From: a virus
DNA length: 26,577 nucleotides
Reading direction: 5' to 3' (one strand)
IMG/VR virus record: IMGVR_UViG_3300020459_000055
Coordinates: 1-26,577 of that record
This document shows positions 14,473 through 22,017 of this stretch, piece by piece. Under the pieces are notes generated by a model. The model was not told where the DNA came from, did no database searches, and worked only from the letters and a program-made list of their open reading frames with translations. Position numbers and translations under genes: made by a program. Position 1 is the first letter of the stretch; each line of letters begins with the position of its first letter.

Positions 14473-14747
14473 AAGTGATCCTCTAATCCTTCTTGAGGTG
14501 TTGGTTTCCAATCCTCACCATAATACTTCTGTAGTATATTATGATGTGGTGCATCTGTTCCTACCTCTATCTTCTTAGGTGGTGGAGGTGGAAACATTTC
14601 CATTTGTATCTCAGGTACAGAAAAGGTGTCACCACTTTTTCTGTGATGACACCAATAGAACGTACCGTCTTCTTTCTTGTATAGGTGGTCTGCTTCATGT
14701 GGACTCAGCAGTACCATCTGTACAATCTTATCGCCTTTTTCAACCAT
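14469..14747 (-). CDS. Small hypothetical protein, 92 aa
   Basis: Starts MVEKGDKIVQMVLLSPHEAD. The N-terminal half contains DGTFYWCHHRKSGDTF, with a C-H-H group that might bind metal; the second half has a proline run (MFPPPPPKK) and an acidic end (QEGLEDHF). Its start lies within the end of the 36-aa gene (8-nt overlap). No family recognised. Confidence 0.62.
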   Translation of the reverse strand: MVEKGDKIVQMVLLSPHEADHLYKKEDGTFYWCHHRKSGDTFSVPEIQMEMFPPPPPKKIEVGTDAPHHNILQKYYGEDWKPTPQEGLEDHF

Positions 14748-14850
14748 ACAAATTTACGTTATGTACTTTACGAGGTGGTGAATACTTAGGTTTTATAGGT
14801 CTAGTAACAACCGTGTATATTCTTAGTAGTAATTCTGAACTATTCTTCAT
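14740..14850 (-). CDS. Possible 36-aa protein
   Basis: A short frame from ATG 14850 to TGA 14740-14742, beginning MKNSSELLLRIYTVVTRPIK and rich in Lys, Pro and Arg. It overlaps the previous 51-aa gene by 11 nt and the next by 8 nt, so it fills a gap in a run of coupled small genes. Only this position supports it. Confidence 0.4.
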   Translation of the reverse strand: MKNSSELLLRIYTVVTRPIKPKYSPPRKVHNVNLYG

Positions 14851-14995
14851 ACGGTGGTATCAATGCCTTATACTTTTCATACATCTCATTACATTTATCT
14901 TCACTCTTTCTGCATCTCCATAGTTGTGTAAGTATATAGGTCATGTCCTCCATAGGAACACGTATGGATAATCCATTTGATTCTGCTTCAGGCAT
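14840..14995 (-). CDS. Small hypothetical protein, 51 aa
   Basis: A complete frame from ATG 14995 to TAG 14840-14842: MPEAESNGLSIRVPMEDMTY..., with two cysteines (CRKSEDKC) and a helical, charged end. AGG lies about 10 nt before this ATG; an ATG at 15004 adds three residues but has no well-placed ribosome site. The start overlaps the end of the preceding membrane mini-protein. Family unknown. Confidence 0.55.
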   Translation of the reverse strand: MPEAESNGLSIRVPMEDMTYILTQLWRCRKSEDKCNEMYEKYKALIPPYEE

Positions 14996-15077
14996 GAGGA
15001 TCATACCTGTTAATAACTGAATACACTATGACCAAACAAATAAGTCCGATACAAATTATAGGTAAAATTAAATGCAT
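14988..15077 (-). CDS. Possible 29-aa membrane mini-protein
   Basis: ATG at 15077 overlaps the preceding stop as TAATG, and the frame ends at TGA 14988-14990. The peptide (MHLILPIICIGLICLVIVYS...) is one uninterrupted membrane helix followed by a short polar tail (NRYDPHA). The overlap and the hydrophobic character argue for a real gene, but the size makes chance possible. Confidence 0.45.
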   Translation of the reverse strand: MHLILPIICIGLICLVIVYSVINRYDPHA

Positions 15078-15262
15078 TACTTTAGATCCTCCAGATGATC
15101 AATCAATTTATCCATGTCTATGATGCTATCAATGTTAGCAGTCATATCAGCAATATGTTTTGCAACATATGAACTCTCATTACGTGCAGCAAATGCTAAT
15201 GCATTACGTAAACAACCTTGTGCCTCTCTTAGAGACTCTTCTACTTGTCCTGTCAATGGCAT
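15077..15262 (-). CDS. Small helical protein, 61 aa
   Basis: Starts MPLTGQVEESLREAQGCLRN; helical throughout, with AARNESSYVAKHIADM and an acidic C-terminus (IDHLEDLK). Its ATG overlaps the mazG stop as TAATG, so translation is probably coupled to mazG. No family recognised. Confidence 0.68.
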   Translation of the reverse strand: MPLTGQVEESLREAQGCLRNALAFAARNESSYVAKHIADMTANIDSIIDMDKLIDHLEDLK

Positions 15263-15672
15263 TATAAATCTCCTGCTCTACGATTTTCTGAATGATTCAC
15301 ATCAAATGATCCACCAGGATATCTCTTCTCTAGTTTCTCTACGTTGCGTCTAACTACATCGTCTAACGATACATCAAGTGCCATACATGCTTGCATTACG
15401 TACCACATAGTGTCACCCAACTCAATAATAAGATGCTCTCTATTTCCCTCGTTCCAAGGCTTGCCCTGAAACACCATCTTTTTAACGATCTCAAGAAACT
15501 CACCAGACTCAGCAGCAAGCCCAACACCAGCAGTGGTAAGACGTTCAATATTTGCACCCTCTCTGTCAAGTTCACCCATACGGTCAGCAAGACTGACAAA
15601 ATCCTTAGAACAATCGCTTGTGACAGCATCCACGAATAGACTGTACTTATCAAAGTCCACATGTTTAGTCAT
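15262..15672 (-). CDS. mazG: MazG-like nucleotide pyrophosphohydrolase
   Basis: An all-alpha NTP pyrophosphohydrolase domain of 136 aa. The metal-binding acidic residues are visible as E55, E58 and E61 in AAESGEFLE and E84/D87 in IIELGD, the expected MazG pattern, with KMVFQGKPW between them. The family hydrolyses NTPs or dNTPs to monophosphates; in cyanophages it has been proposed to alter (p)ppGpp or the nucleotide pool of the host, but the true substrate cannot be read here. It overlaps the gp41 stop as ATGA and belongs to the replication transcript. Confidence 0.9.
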   Translation of the reverse strand: MTKHVDFDKYSLFVDAVTSDCSKDFVSLADRMGELDREGANIERLTTAGVGLAAESGEFLEIVKKMVFQGKPWNEGNREHLIIELGDTMWYVMQACMALDVSLDDVVRRNVEKLEKRYPGGSFDVNHSENRRAGDL

Positions 15673-17060
15673 TTTTTTGGTATCTCATATGTAAAGTTGT
15701 CAAATTTAGATTTGAAAGATGACTTTTGATCATTATACTCTTCTTCTTGTCCACTGTCAACTAAGTCTTCTTGAGCACTCTGTTCACAGTCATACAATCT
15801 CATCTTCCCTCTATCTATACCTACAAAAAACTTCTTGTTTATTGTGGGATCATTGTATCTATTCTTCAACTGCTTGACAAGTATATTACCTAGTGCTTCT
15901 GTGTCCTCAGTAGATATGAGAGCGAACATAAGGTCAGCAGTAGCAGGGAGTCCGAAAGACTCTGACGTGTCAGTAAGATCAACATCACTAGAACCGAAAC
16001 CAGAACGAGTAGTTTGAGTAGCCGAAACAATGGGTACGTTAGCTTCCACAGCAAGTCCACGAAGCTCCTCTGCAATCGCTTTGATGTATGAATAAGAGTT
16101 GACATTTGCATTACCACGATAACGACTTGATGCACATATGTTTAGATAATCTATAAAGATTATGTCAGGTCTGAATGACTTCTTCAATGCAAGTTCATTC
16201 AGTAATGCTTTGAAGTGTCCTGAATGAGCAGATGCAGTAGGGTACTCTTTTATAATCAAAGACCCTTGAGTCTTCTTAGCAATCTTATTGACCTTGTTGT
16301 CGAACATCATCTTAGGAAGATCGACTAGTTCTTGGATTGGGACGTTGAGGAGGTTGGCATCAATTCGTTCAGCAATTTTCTCTTCTGCCATCTCCATTGT
16401 AATGTAGAGTACGTTCCTCCCTTGGAGCAACACGGAGCTAGCCACATGGCACATGAATAAAGATTTCCCGACACCTGTACCAGCGAGTGCGATATTAAGA
16501 GTCTTGTTAGGTAAACCACCTTTGGTAATTTTGTTAAAATATTCGAGATCGAATTCAATTTTGTTTTCTTTGCGATGGTACGAGTCGTAGCGTTCTTCAT
16601 AGTCAGTCAAATAATCATGACCAACATGACTGTCAAACGATACTGCTAAGGCATCGCTAAGGATATTTGGTATGGCATCCCGATTCTTCTTCTCATCTTT
16701 GCCGTCAGCAATTGAGATAGATTCCATCAGTGCCATGTAGATCGCACGATCCCTGCACCATTTCTCCGTTGTATTTAGTAACCACTCAGACTCAACTTTC
16801 TCATCATGGAAAGATGTTATAAGTTCCTTACATGTCAATTCCTCCTCGTCACTAATGTCCTCCCTACCATCAACTTCAATGGTAAGAACTTCTTTAGTTG
16901 GAAGATTATTATATTCTTGTATGAATTTAGATATCTCCTGAAAGACTATCTTCTCAGATCTTTCTTGGAAATATTCATCCTTTATAAAAGGTAAAGTCTT
17001 TCTGGAATAAGCGTCATCATATAAAAAATTCCTAAGAATCGTAAGTTCAATTTTTTCCAT
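15669..17060 (-). CDS. 41: T4 gp41-like replicative DNA helicase
   Basis: A DnaB-family hexameric helicase of 463 aa that unwinds the fork and works with the gp61 primase. An N-terminal helical domain (1-145) precedes the RecA-like motor: Walker A AGTGVGKS (193-200), catalytic glutamate E223 in YITMEMAEEK, Walker B FIDYLN (D304), sensor region VSATQTTRSG (345-354) and a candidate arginine finger R401 in KQLKNRYND. The acidic, polar C-terminus may contact partners. It follows the 54-aa coiled-coil gene after 31 nt. A TTGACA-N17-TAGACT promoter lies directly upstream, with the predicted start at the ATG. Confidence 0.95.
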   Translation of the reverse strand: MEKIELTILRNFLYDDAYSRKTLPFIKDEYFQERSEKIVFQEISKFIQEYNNLPTKEVLTIEVDGREDISDEEELTCKELITSFHDEKVESEWLLNTTEKWCRDRAIYMALMESISIADGKDEKKNRDAIPNILSDALAVSFDSHVGHDYLTDYEERYDSYHRKENKIEFDLEYFNKITKGGLPNKTLNIALAGTGVGKSLFMCHVASSVLLQGRNVLYITMEMAEEKIAERIDANLLNVPIQELVDLPKMMFDNKVNKIAKKTQGSLIIKEYPTASAHSGHFKALLNELALKKSFRPDIIFIDYLNICASSRYRGNANVNSYSYIKAIAEELRGLAVEANVPIVSATQTTRSGFGSSDVDLTDTSESFGLPATADLMFALISTEDTEALGNILVKQLKNRYNDPTINKKFFVGIDRGKMRLYDCEQSAQEDLVDSGQEEEYNDQKSSFKSKFDNFTYEIPKK

Positions 17061-17066
17061 ACAAGG

Positions 17067-17095
17067 AGTCTACCTTCTCTTAGTGTGATTGTCAA
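17067..17095 (-). promoter_or_regulatory. Sigma70-like promoter TTGACA-N17-TAGACT before gp41
   Basis: Minus strand: -35 TTGACA at 17095-17090 (perfect), 17-nt spacer, -10 TAGACT at 17072-17067 (weaker). The predicted transcription start is about 17060, the A of the gp41 ATG, the same arrangement as at 13833-13860. Confidence 0.5.
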
Positions 17096-17256
17096 GTCAT
17101 CTCATCATGAAGATGGTTTGTTGGTCGTTTAGCCATCTTCTCTTGCTGTTCTTTTTCCAAATCATATAACTTTTTCATCATCTCTTGTTTCTTTTCAATG
17201 TCGTTCAGTTTCTTATGAACGTCCTTGAGTTCCGACTCAATCGATTTGTCCGTCAT
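17092..17256 (-). CDS. Small coiled-coil protein, 54 aa
   Basis: ATG at 17256 to TGA 17092-17094: MTDKSIESELKDVHKKLNDI and on through EKKQEMMKKLYDLEKEQQEK, an almost pure charged coiled coil, ending KRPTNHLHDEMT. It overlaps the end of uvsX by 20 nt and sits between uvsX and gp41. It may assist one of these machines, but this is inferred from position only. Confidence 0.65.
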   Translation of the reverse strand: MTDKSIESELKDVHKKLNDIEKKQEMMKKLYDLEKEQQEKMAKRPTNHLHDEMT

Positions 17257-18265
17257 CTGATTCTACTCCGTAGCAGTATTCTTGTTTTGCTGCCGTGTCG
17301 AGTTTCTGGAGGATCTCATCTGTAAAATAAGTCTCAGGACTAGCCATAATAGTCTTAGGGTAAAGATTAGAATCACCAAACTTGTAGCGATTGCCCACAC
17401 GCTTGAAAACATTGTATTTTTCTCCTAATTCTAAAAGTCCGTAATACTTATCCAGTCCACGTTCATCGTAAAATAATCTTATTTCTACTCTCTTATTTTC
17501 TTTAGTCAAACGTGACTTATGTGCCGTAGCTTTGACAATATTTCCAATCGTTTCTTTTCCTTCCTTCTCTTTACTTTTTGTGAGATAAATGATCGTACTT
17601 GCTGCGTACTTGAGACCAGAGCCTCCGCCCATTTCTTTGGTTGGAATGTAGGAACCGATGACATCGTAAGTGTGGTTTGTAACTATAAGAGGAATGTTTG
17701 CTTGACCAAGTTTCAAAGTTAGCATTCGGAAAGCACCCTTGATCAGTTGTGCCTTCGTCATGTCTCTGGTCGTTTTTTCAGCCAGAGTGTCCTCTATTTC
17801 TTTATTGGTTGAAAGCATACCTAAAGAGTCTAACACAAACATGCAGGGTTTGCGAGCTTCTATGGGGGTCTTCAGATATATGTCAACCGCTTTTAGCGTT
17901 TTCTGACGAAACTCTTCGACAGTTACTATATTGAATAGTACAAACCTATTTAGGTCAATCCCTCTCTCTACTAACTGTTCCTTCTTGATAGCATCCTCAG
18001 AATCAAAGTAGCATACATATCCATCTGGATTATTTTCAAGGAAAGTCTTTACACATGATAGTGAAAAGAATGTTTTACCTGTAGAACTTTCTCCTGCAAT
18101 AGCAGTGATCCTACTACTAGAGATGCCTCCGAATATACTACCAGAACACAAGGCATTGAAAATATGACTGCCTGTGTCTACAAATGTTTCCTTCTCATCT
18201 ATATCAGATGCGAGTCTGGTGTAGTCATTACCTACTTCTTTTATAATGTCTGTTAGAAAATCCAT
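17237..18265 (-). CDS. uvsX: UvsX, RecA-like recombinase
   Basis: Catalyses strand exchange on single-stranded DNA, used in T4-like phages for recombination-dependent replication. Starting at ATG 18265 (MDFLTDIIKEVG, 342 aa), one base after the gp43 stop, Walker A is GESSTGKT (58-65), followed by YFDSEDAI with the probable catalytic glutamate and Walker B MFVLDSLGML. The GGGSGLKYAAS segment corresponds to DNA-binding loop 2. An upstream in-frame start at 18322 would overlap gp43 by 56 nt and was not used. The acidic tail (YGVESDDGQID) resembles that of UvsX/RecA. Translation is likely coupled to gp43. Confidence 0.95.
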   Translation of the reverse strand: MDFLTDIIKEVGNDYTRLASDIDEKETFVDTGSHIFNALCSGSIFGGISSSRITAIAGESSTGKTFFSLSCVKTFLENNPDGYVCYFDSEDAIKKEQLVERGIDLNRFVLFNIVTVEEFRQKTLKAVDIYLKTPIEARKPCMFVLDSLGMLSTNKEIEDTLAEKTTRDMTKAQLIKGAFRMLTLKLGQANIPLIVTNHTYDVIGSYIPTKEMGGGSGLKYAASTIIYLTKSKEKEGKETIGNIVKATAHKSRLTKENKRVEIRLFYDERGLDKYYGLLELGEKYNVFKRVGNRYKFGDSNLYPKTIMASPETYFTDEILQKLDTAAKQEYCYGVESDDGQID

Positions 18266-18266
18266 G

Positions 18267-20750
18267 TTATACGAAAAATGCGTCAAGTGTTTGTCTCTTT
18301 TCAACTTCCCAACCAATAGCATCTAAGATTGCTTTGACTGGTTCAACAAATGATTTGTTGAATTGTATGTCATAATCAATGTATGGTTCAATATTTAGTT
18401 CCTTTGGAAACTCACTGACAAAGGAGATAACATTCTCTCCAACCACATTAGGAAGCTTCAAGTAAATGAACTTGATCTTCTCTCCATTGTTGATAGTGGG
18501 ATATTTATGTCCCAAATCATTGTCAGTTATCTTCTTATTATACATCAAAGCACCTCTAACGTGAATAGGTGTGCCTTTCTTGTACACAGTTGTTCTGTCC
18601 ATCCACTTCTCTACGTTACTAGCAGTCCTAGGGAATGCAATCTCTTCAGCAGGAAGTGTCTTGAATGTCTTTCTGAAATCTTGGATGAACTTGATAGCAT
18701 CTGCTTCAGTTTCATTCATGATAACCTTCAGACAGTCCTTAATCTTATCACGACAAGGTGCTGGTGTCGAGGATTTGACTGCCTCAATACCCATCATCTT
18801 GAGTTTAGGTTCATTGTATCTGACACCCTCACTATCCCATACGTTTAGAATGTATCTCTTCTTAGCAGTCCAGATACCACGTACAGCAATGTTCTCACGT
18901 GCCATGACCATCTTCTGAGAATATGCATTCACATAGTTTGCCAACTTATTATAACTGTTGTCAATAAATGGTTGGAACTTGTCAACACATATCTTGTCTA
19001 GGAGGTCAACGATCTTCGTAGTGTCAGAAACAGTACCAAAGAACTTATCCACAAGAGGACCAAGATGCAAATAGATACTATCTGTATCACTAGCAATAAC
19101 ATAATCTTCTCCTTCGGTTTCTAAAATCTTGTTGAGATACTTATTCATATCATTCTCTATCCAACGGATAGATAACTGACCACTCAAGGTAATGGCTTCA
19201 GCGTTAGCCAGTTTGTAATATCGAAAATACTGATTGCCAATAGCACCATAAGCACTGTTAAGTTGAATCTTCCTTGCCATCTGTATATTATTACATCGAG
19301 CAATCTCTTTCTCCAGTGCTTTACTAGGGGTTTTTTCATTATCCTTCTTTGCTTGGATCATCTTCTTCTTGAAGATAGTACGTTCCTTATAGATCTTCTC
19401 CATCAACTCTGGAAGAAATCCACGCACGTCTCTCCTATACTGTGCTCCATTAGCACATACAGCTAAGTCTTCTTTGAGTTCTACCTCTTGGTTTAGAAAC
19501 CTTTCAACACTTGCACTGGCACATCTAGTCTCCCAGAGGGTCTCTGGCGAGATATTGTATTGCATAATAAGATGAGGATACAGACTATTGAGGTCAAAAC
19601 TAACCACCCAATCATAGCTTCCTGGTTTCGGTTCCTTGACATAAGCACCTGCGTAGCGTTCGTCTTTAGTGGACTTTACTTTAGGAGGAATAACAATGTT
19701 CCTCTTCTTCAAGTAATTATAAATGATCGTGTCCCACATTCTAACCTGATAGAACACGTCTGTAAAGTTTACCTTAGCATCGAATGCCATTGTAATAGCA
19801 AGTTCGATGAGTTTCATCTTATCCTCAAGACGGTCAACCAGTTCTACATCTCGAATATTATATTCAATAAACTTCTGCCAATCATTAGTATAGAAATCTT
19901 TGAAGGTATCATAAGGGTTAGCAATCTTACGTTGACCCAGTTCTACATGAGCAATGTGATCCAAACGATATGATTCCTGTGCTTTATACGTGAACTTCTT
20001 ATAGAGATCCATGTAATCAAGTACAGTAATACCTCCTACATCAAAACTAATATACTTACGACCTGCAATATACGTTTCATTCTCAGACAACAAAGACCAA
20101 GGAGAAAGATACTTTGCTTTCTTTTCTCCAAGGACTTTTTGTAAACGTCTGACTAGATACGGTATATCATACAACTGACAGTTCCAACCTGTAACTACAT
20201 CAGGTGTATTCTGACTCCACCAGTCTATAAACTGGGTCAATAATTCTTGCTCAGACCAGCAACGATTGTAAGTAACATTATCTTGGTGTAATCTATAATC
20301 TCCTACACCCCATACTGTTATCTCTTTCGTATTGTAATCTTGTATAGAGATAGCAGTCATCTCTTCAATAGATTCCTCTACTGTAGGGAATCCACTCTCA
20401 GATGCTACCTCAATATCAATCGTTACAAGGTTGATCTTACTTATGTCAAACTGGATTTCATTCTGAGGATACTTCTGAGATATGTATTGATAGATATATC
20501 TCTCATTACCATAGATGTTGAATCCTTCGACACCATCATACTCCTTCAGGAAGCTACGACATTCTCTAACAGTACCAGGTTGAATAGGTGATACATACTC
20601 ACCCTCCAACGTCTTATACTGTGTCTTCTTTTTAGCAGGGACATAGAATGTGGGAGTGAACTCATCACGAATCTTGATCCTCTTACCATTTTCATATCCA
20701 CGGACAAGGAACTTGTCCCCAATCAATTGGACATTAGTGTAGAACTTCAT
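18267..20750 (-). CDS. 43: T4 gp43-like family B DNA polymerase
   Basis: Replicative polymerase with proofreading, 827 aa, a little shorter than T4 gp43. The 3'-5' exonuclease domain shows D112-I-E114 (Exo I) and a further acidic cluster in NCQLYDIPYL and YNIRDVELVD. Polymerase motif A is SFDLNSLYP (D386), motif B KIQLNSAYG (494-502) and motif C SDTDS (D555, D557). The C-terminal QTLDAFFV matches a clamp-binding peptide, so it should dock on a gp45-type clamp that is not in this window. All catalytic residues are present. It overlaps the preceding Sm-like gene as ATGA and is followed directly by uvsX. Confidence 0.97.
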   Translation of the reverse strand: MKFYTNVQLIGDKFLVRGYENGKRIKIRDEFTPTFYVPAKKKTQYKTLEGEYVSPIQPGTVRECRSFLKEYDGVEGFNIYGNERYIYQYISQKYPQNEIQFDISKINLVTIDIEVASESGFPTVEESIEEMTAISIQDYNTKEITVWGVGDYRLHQDNVTYNRCWSEQELLTQFIDWWSQNTPDVVTGWNCQLYDIPYLVRRLQKVLGEKKAKYLSPWSLLSENETYIAGRKYISFDVGGITVLDYMDLYKKFTYKAQESYRLDHIAHVELGQRKIANPYDTFKDFYTNDWQKFIEYNIRDVELVDRLEDKMKLIELAITMAFDAKVNFTDVFYQVRMWDTIIYNYLKKRNIVIPPKVKSTKDERYAGAYVKEPKPGSYDWVVSFDLNSLYPHLIMQYNISPETLWETRCASASVERFLNQEVELKEDLAVCANGAQYRRDVRGFLPELMEKIYKERTIFKKKMIQAKKDNEKTPSKALEKEIARCNNIQMARKIQLNSAYGAIGNQYFRYYKLANAEAITLSGQLSIRWIENDMNKYLNKILETEGEDYVIASDTDSIYLHLGPLVDKFFGTVSDTTKIVDLLDKICVDKFQPFIDNSYNKLANYVNAYSQKMVMARENIAVRGIWTAKKRYILNVWDSEGVRYNEPKLKMMGIEAVKSSTPAPCRDKIKDCLKVIMNETEADAIKFIQDFRKTFKTLPAEEIAFPRTASNVEKWMDRTTVYKKGTPIHVRGALMYNKKITDNDLGHKYPTINNGEKIKFIYLKLPNVVGENVISFVSEFPKELNIEPYIDYDIQFNKSFVEPVKAILDAIGWEVEKRQTLDAFFV

Positions 20751-21031
20751 TCAATAGGTGTTTCGGTAGTCTCTGCAGTTACTTCAATATACTTTATCAA
20801 AACATCTTTGGATGGTTCACCAGCAGTAATGATAAGATCTGTTTTTAGTAAACAATCATTATCTTCCATGTATAATGGAAATGCTTCTAACTTCCAAGGA
20901 GTTTCTTTTGGTCTGCCACCTACTATTCGGAAACAGTTCTTCAAGTACATCTTGGGTTCTTCTTCTAACTCTTCCAGTTCCCCTATAAGAGAGTCACCAG
21001 ACTTCAAATAAAATACTGCTACATTTTCCAT
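20747..21031 (-). CDS. Sm-like small protein next to gp43 (second of two paralogs)
   Basis: A 94-aa protein beginning MENVAVFYLKSGDSLIGELE. The LKSGDSLIGELEE opening, a strand-rich middle (YLKNCFRIV, WKLEAFPLYMED) and DLIITAGEPSKDVLIKYIE resemble an Sm/Lsm-type beta barrel with a C-terminal helix. It matches the neighbouring 127-aa protein in order and key residues (LKSG, Y.KN, E-N/D, EP...VL..Y.E), so the two arose by duplication. Start overlaps the other gene by 1 nt (TAATG). Linked to gp43 on both position and overlap, it may bind nucleic acid or regulate replication, but this is not known. Confidence 0.72.
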   Translation of the reverse strand: MENVAVFYLKSGDSLIGELEELEEEPKMYLKNCFRIVGGRPKETPWKLEAFPLYMEDNDCLLKTDLIITAGEPSKDVLIKYIEVTAETTETPIE

Positions 21032-21393
21032 TATACTACCTCTGGATTTATTGGTGCTTCTGGTTCTGGTTCTACACCTATTCTTTCAGTATAACTTTTT
21101 AGAACTTGCTCATGTGGTTCTACCACAGTAACAACCCAGTCCATAGGGACAATAACTTCGTTCTCAGCAGATAGTGGAATCCAAGGAGAGAAGAATAATT
21201 CTCTTTGATTCTCTTCTTCAGAACTCTGACCATCCTCATTGAGGAGTTCTTTGACCTTAGTTGGTACTAATTCAACACGAACAGGATTCTTGAAGACATA
21301 CCATATTGCTTCCTTGGTTTCCTTGTCACGTGCTTCTTTGATATCAGCAACGATATCCTCACCTGATTTCAAGACAGCGAGTTTTACAGACAT
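21031..21393 (-). CDS. Sm-like small protein (first of two paralogs)
   Basis: A 120-aa protein beginning MSVKLAVLKSGEDIVADIKE; the acidic stretch NEDGQSSEEENQ (about 74-85) is an insert relative to its paralog, followed by WIPLSAENEVIVPMDWVVTV and EPHEQVLKSYTER. The LKSGEDIVADI opening is like Sm-fold proteins. The ATG at 21393 is preferred to a TTG at 21414 because it lies 21 nt after a consensus -10 box and so leaves a leader with GAAGT. It is the first gene of the transcript that carries gp43, uvsX and gp41. Confidence 0.72.
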   Translation of the reverse strand: MSVKLAVLKSGEDIVADIKEARDKETKEAIWYVFKNPVRVELVPTKVKELLNEDGQSSEEENQRELFFSPWIPLSAENEVIVPMDWVVTVVEPHEQVLKSYTERIGVEPEPEAPINPEVV

Positions 21394-21414
21394 AATACTT
21401 CTTTGCGTATACAA

Positions 21415-21443
21415 ATTATAATACCCCTCTCAACATTTGTCAA
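21415..21443 (-). promoter_or_regulatory. Consensus sigma70 promoter TTGACA-N17-TATAAT
   Basis: Minus strand: -35 TTGACA at 21443-21438, 17-nt spacer, -10 TATAAT at 21420-21415, all perfect matches. It should be read by the host RNA polymerase early in infection and drive the Sm-like genes, gp43, uvsX and gp41. Confidence 0.85.
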
Positions 21444-21451
21444 GAGGGGTA
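21422..21451 (-). terminator. Inverted repeat after hsp20, terminator-like, overlapping the promoter
   Basis: A perfect 9-bp inverted repeat TACCCCTCT / AGAGGGGTA around a 12-nt loop, followed on the minus strand by a T-rich run (TTATAATTTGT). It lies 6 nt after the hsp20 stop, as a terminator would. The same DNA contains the -35 box and most of the spacer of the promoter at 21415-21443, so it may also act as an operator. Confidence 0.6.
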
Positions 21452-21457
21452 CTGTAT

Positions 21458-21892
21458 TTAGAGATCGAAATCCTTACGTGTGTGGTGCTCTGGAACAATC
21501 TTTCCTAGTACCACTGTGAGGAGTCCATCGGCAAAGCTGACCTGTCGTACCTCGCAATCCTCGGAGACCGTCCATTGTCTTTCAAAGGATCTCTGTGCCA
21601 ATCCTTTGTGGAGATATTCTCCATCAACTTTCGGTTCTTCTTTGCTGCCTTGTACAAATAGTTTTCCAAACTCCGTATAGACTTTGACTTCATCTTTCTT
21701 GAACCCTGCCAGTGCGATTTCGAGTTTGCTTTCGACATTGTTTATTTGAACGATATTATATGGTGGATAGTTAGATACATCATTTAGTTGCAGAAACTTA
21801 TCAAAATAATTATCCATTCCGATACTGTTTCTATGTATCCTGTCCATTAGCTGTGGTAAATCAGCTGCGTGATACCTTTGTAGGTTTCCCAT
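21458..21892 (-). CDS. hsp20: Hsp20-family small heat-shock protein
   Basis: An ATP-independent chaperone that holds unfolding proteins. The 144-aa protein has an N-terminal arm (1-44), an alpha-crystallin domain at about 45-132 (NIVQINNVESKLEIALAGFK, then GKLFVQGSK) with the signature DGLLTVVL (122-129), and a short tail (VPEHHTRKDFDL). This is a hallmark cyanophage gene. The start has a strong AAGGAG 5-6 nt upstream. It has its own sigma70-type promoter and a hairpin near the 5' end of the mRNA, and is followed by a terminator-like repeat, so it is a single-gene unit. Confidence 0.93.
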   Translation of the reverse strand: MGNLQRYHAADLPQLMDRIHRNSIGMDNYFDKFLQLNDVSNYPPYNIVQINNVESKLEIALAGFKKDEVKVYTEFGKLFVQGSKEEPKVDGEYLHKGLAQRSFERQWTVSEDCEVRQVSFADGLLTVVLGKIVPEHHTRKDFDL

Positions 21893-21920
21893 TGTTCTCC
21901 TTTTATAAGCGAGTGTTTGT

Positions 21921-21943
21921 TGTGACCCCCGAAGCTGGTCACA
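21921..21943 (-). promoter_or_regulatory. Hairpin at the 5' end of the hsp20 mRNA
   Basis: A perfect 7-bp inverted repeat TGTGACC / GGTCACA with a 9-nt loop. It begins at about the predicted transcription start, so the hsp20 mRNA would open with this stem. It could stabilise the message or bind a protein. It does not cover the ribosome site. Confidence 0.5.
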
Positions 21944-21949
21944 CTACTA

Positions 21950-21977
21950 ATTATACAGTTTAGCATAAGGTTGTCTA
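21950..21977 (-). promoter_or_regulatory. Sigma70-type promoter of hsp20, TAGACA-N16-TATAAT
   Basis: Minus strand: -35 TAGACA at 21977-21972 (5 of 6), 16-nt spacer, perfect -10 TATAAT at 21955-21950. Transcription should start near 21943, leaving a leader of about 50 nt before the hsp20 ATG. Confidence 0.72.
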
Positions 21978-22017
21978 TGGGGTAAACCGTATGTTCCTTA
22001 TGATACAGAAACTTTCT

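Noticed and set aside
21455-21461. CTAAATA at the hsp20 stop as a late promoter
   Set aside because: It is formed by the stop codon, lies 61 nt before the next ATG, unlike the usual 19-27 nt, and is followed by a terminator-like repeat.
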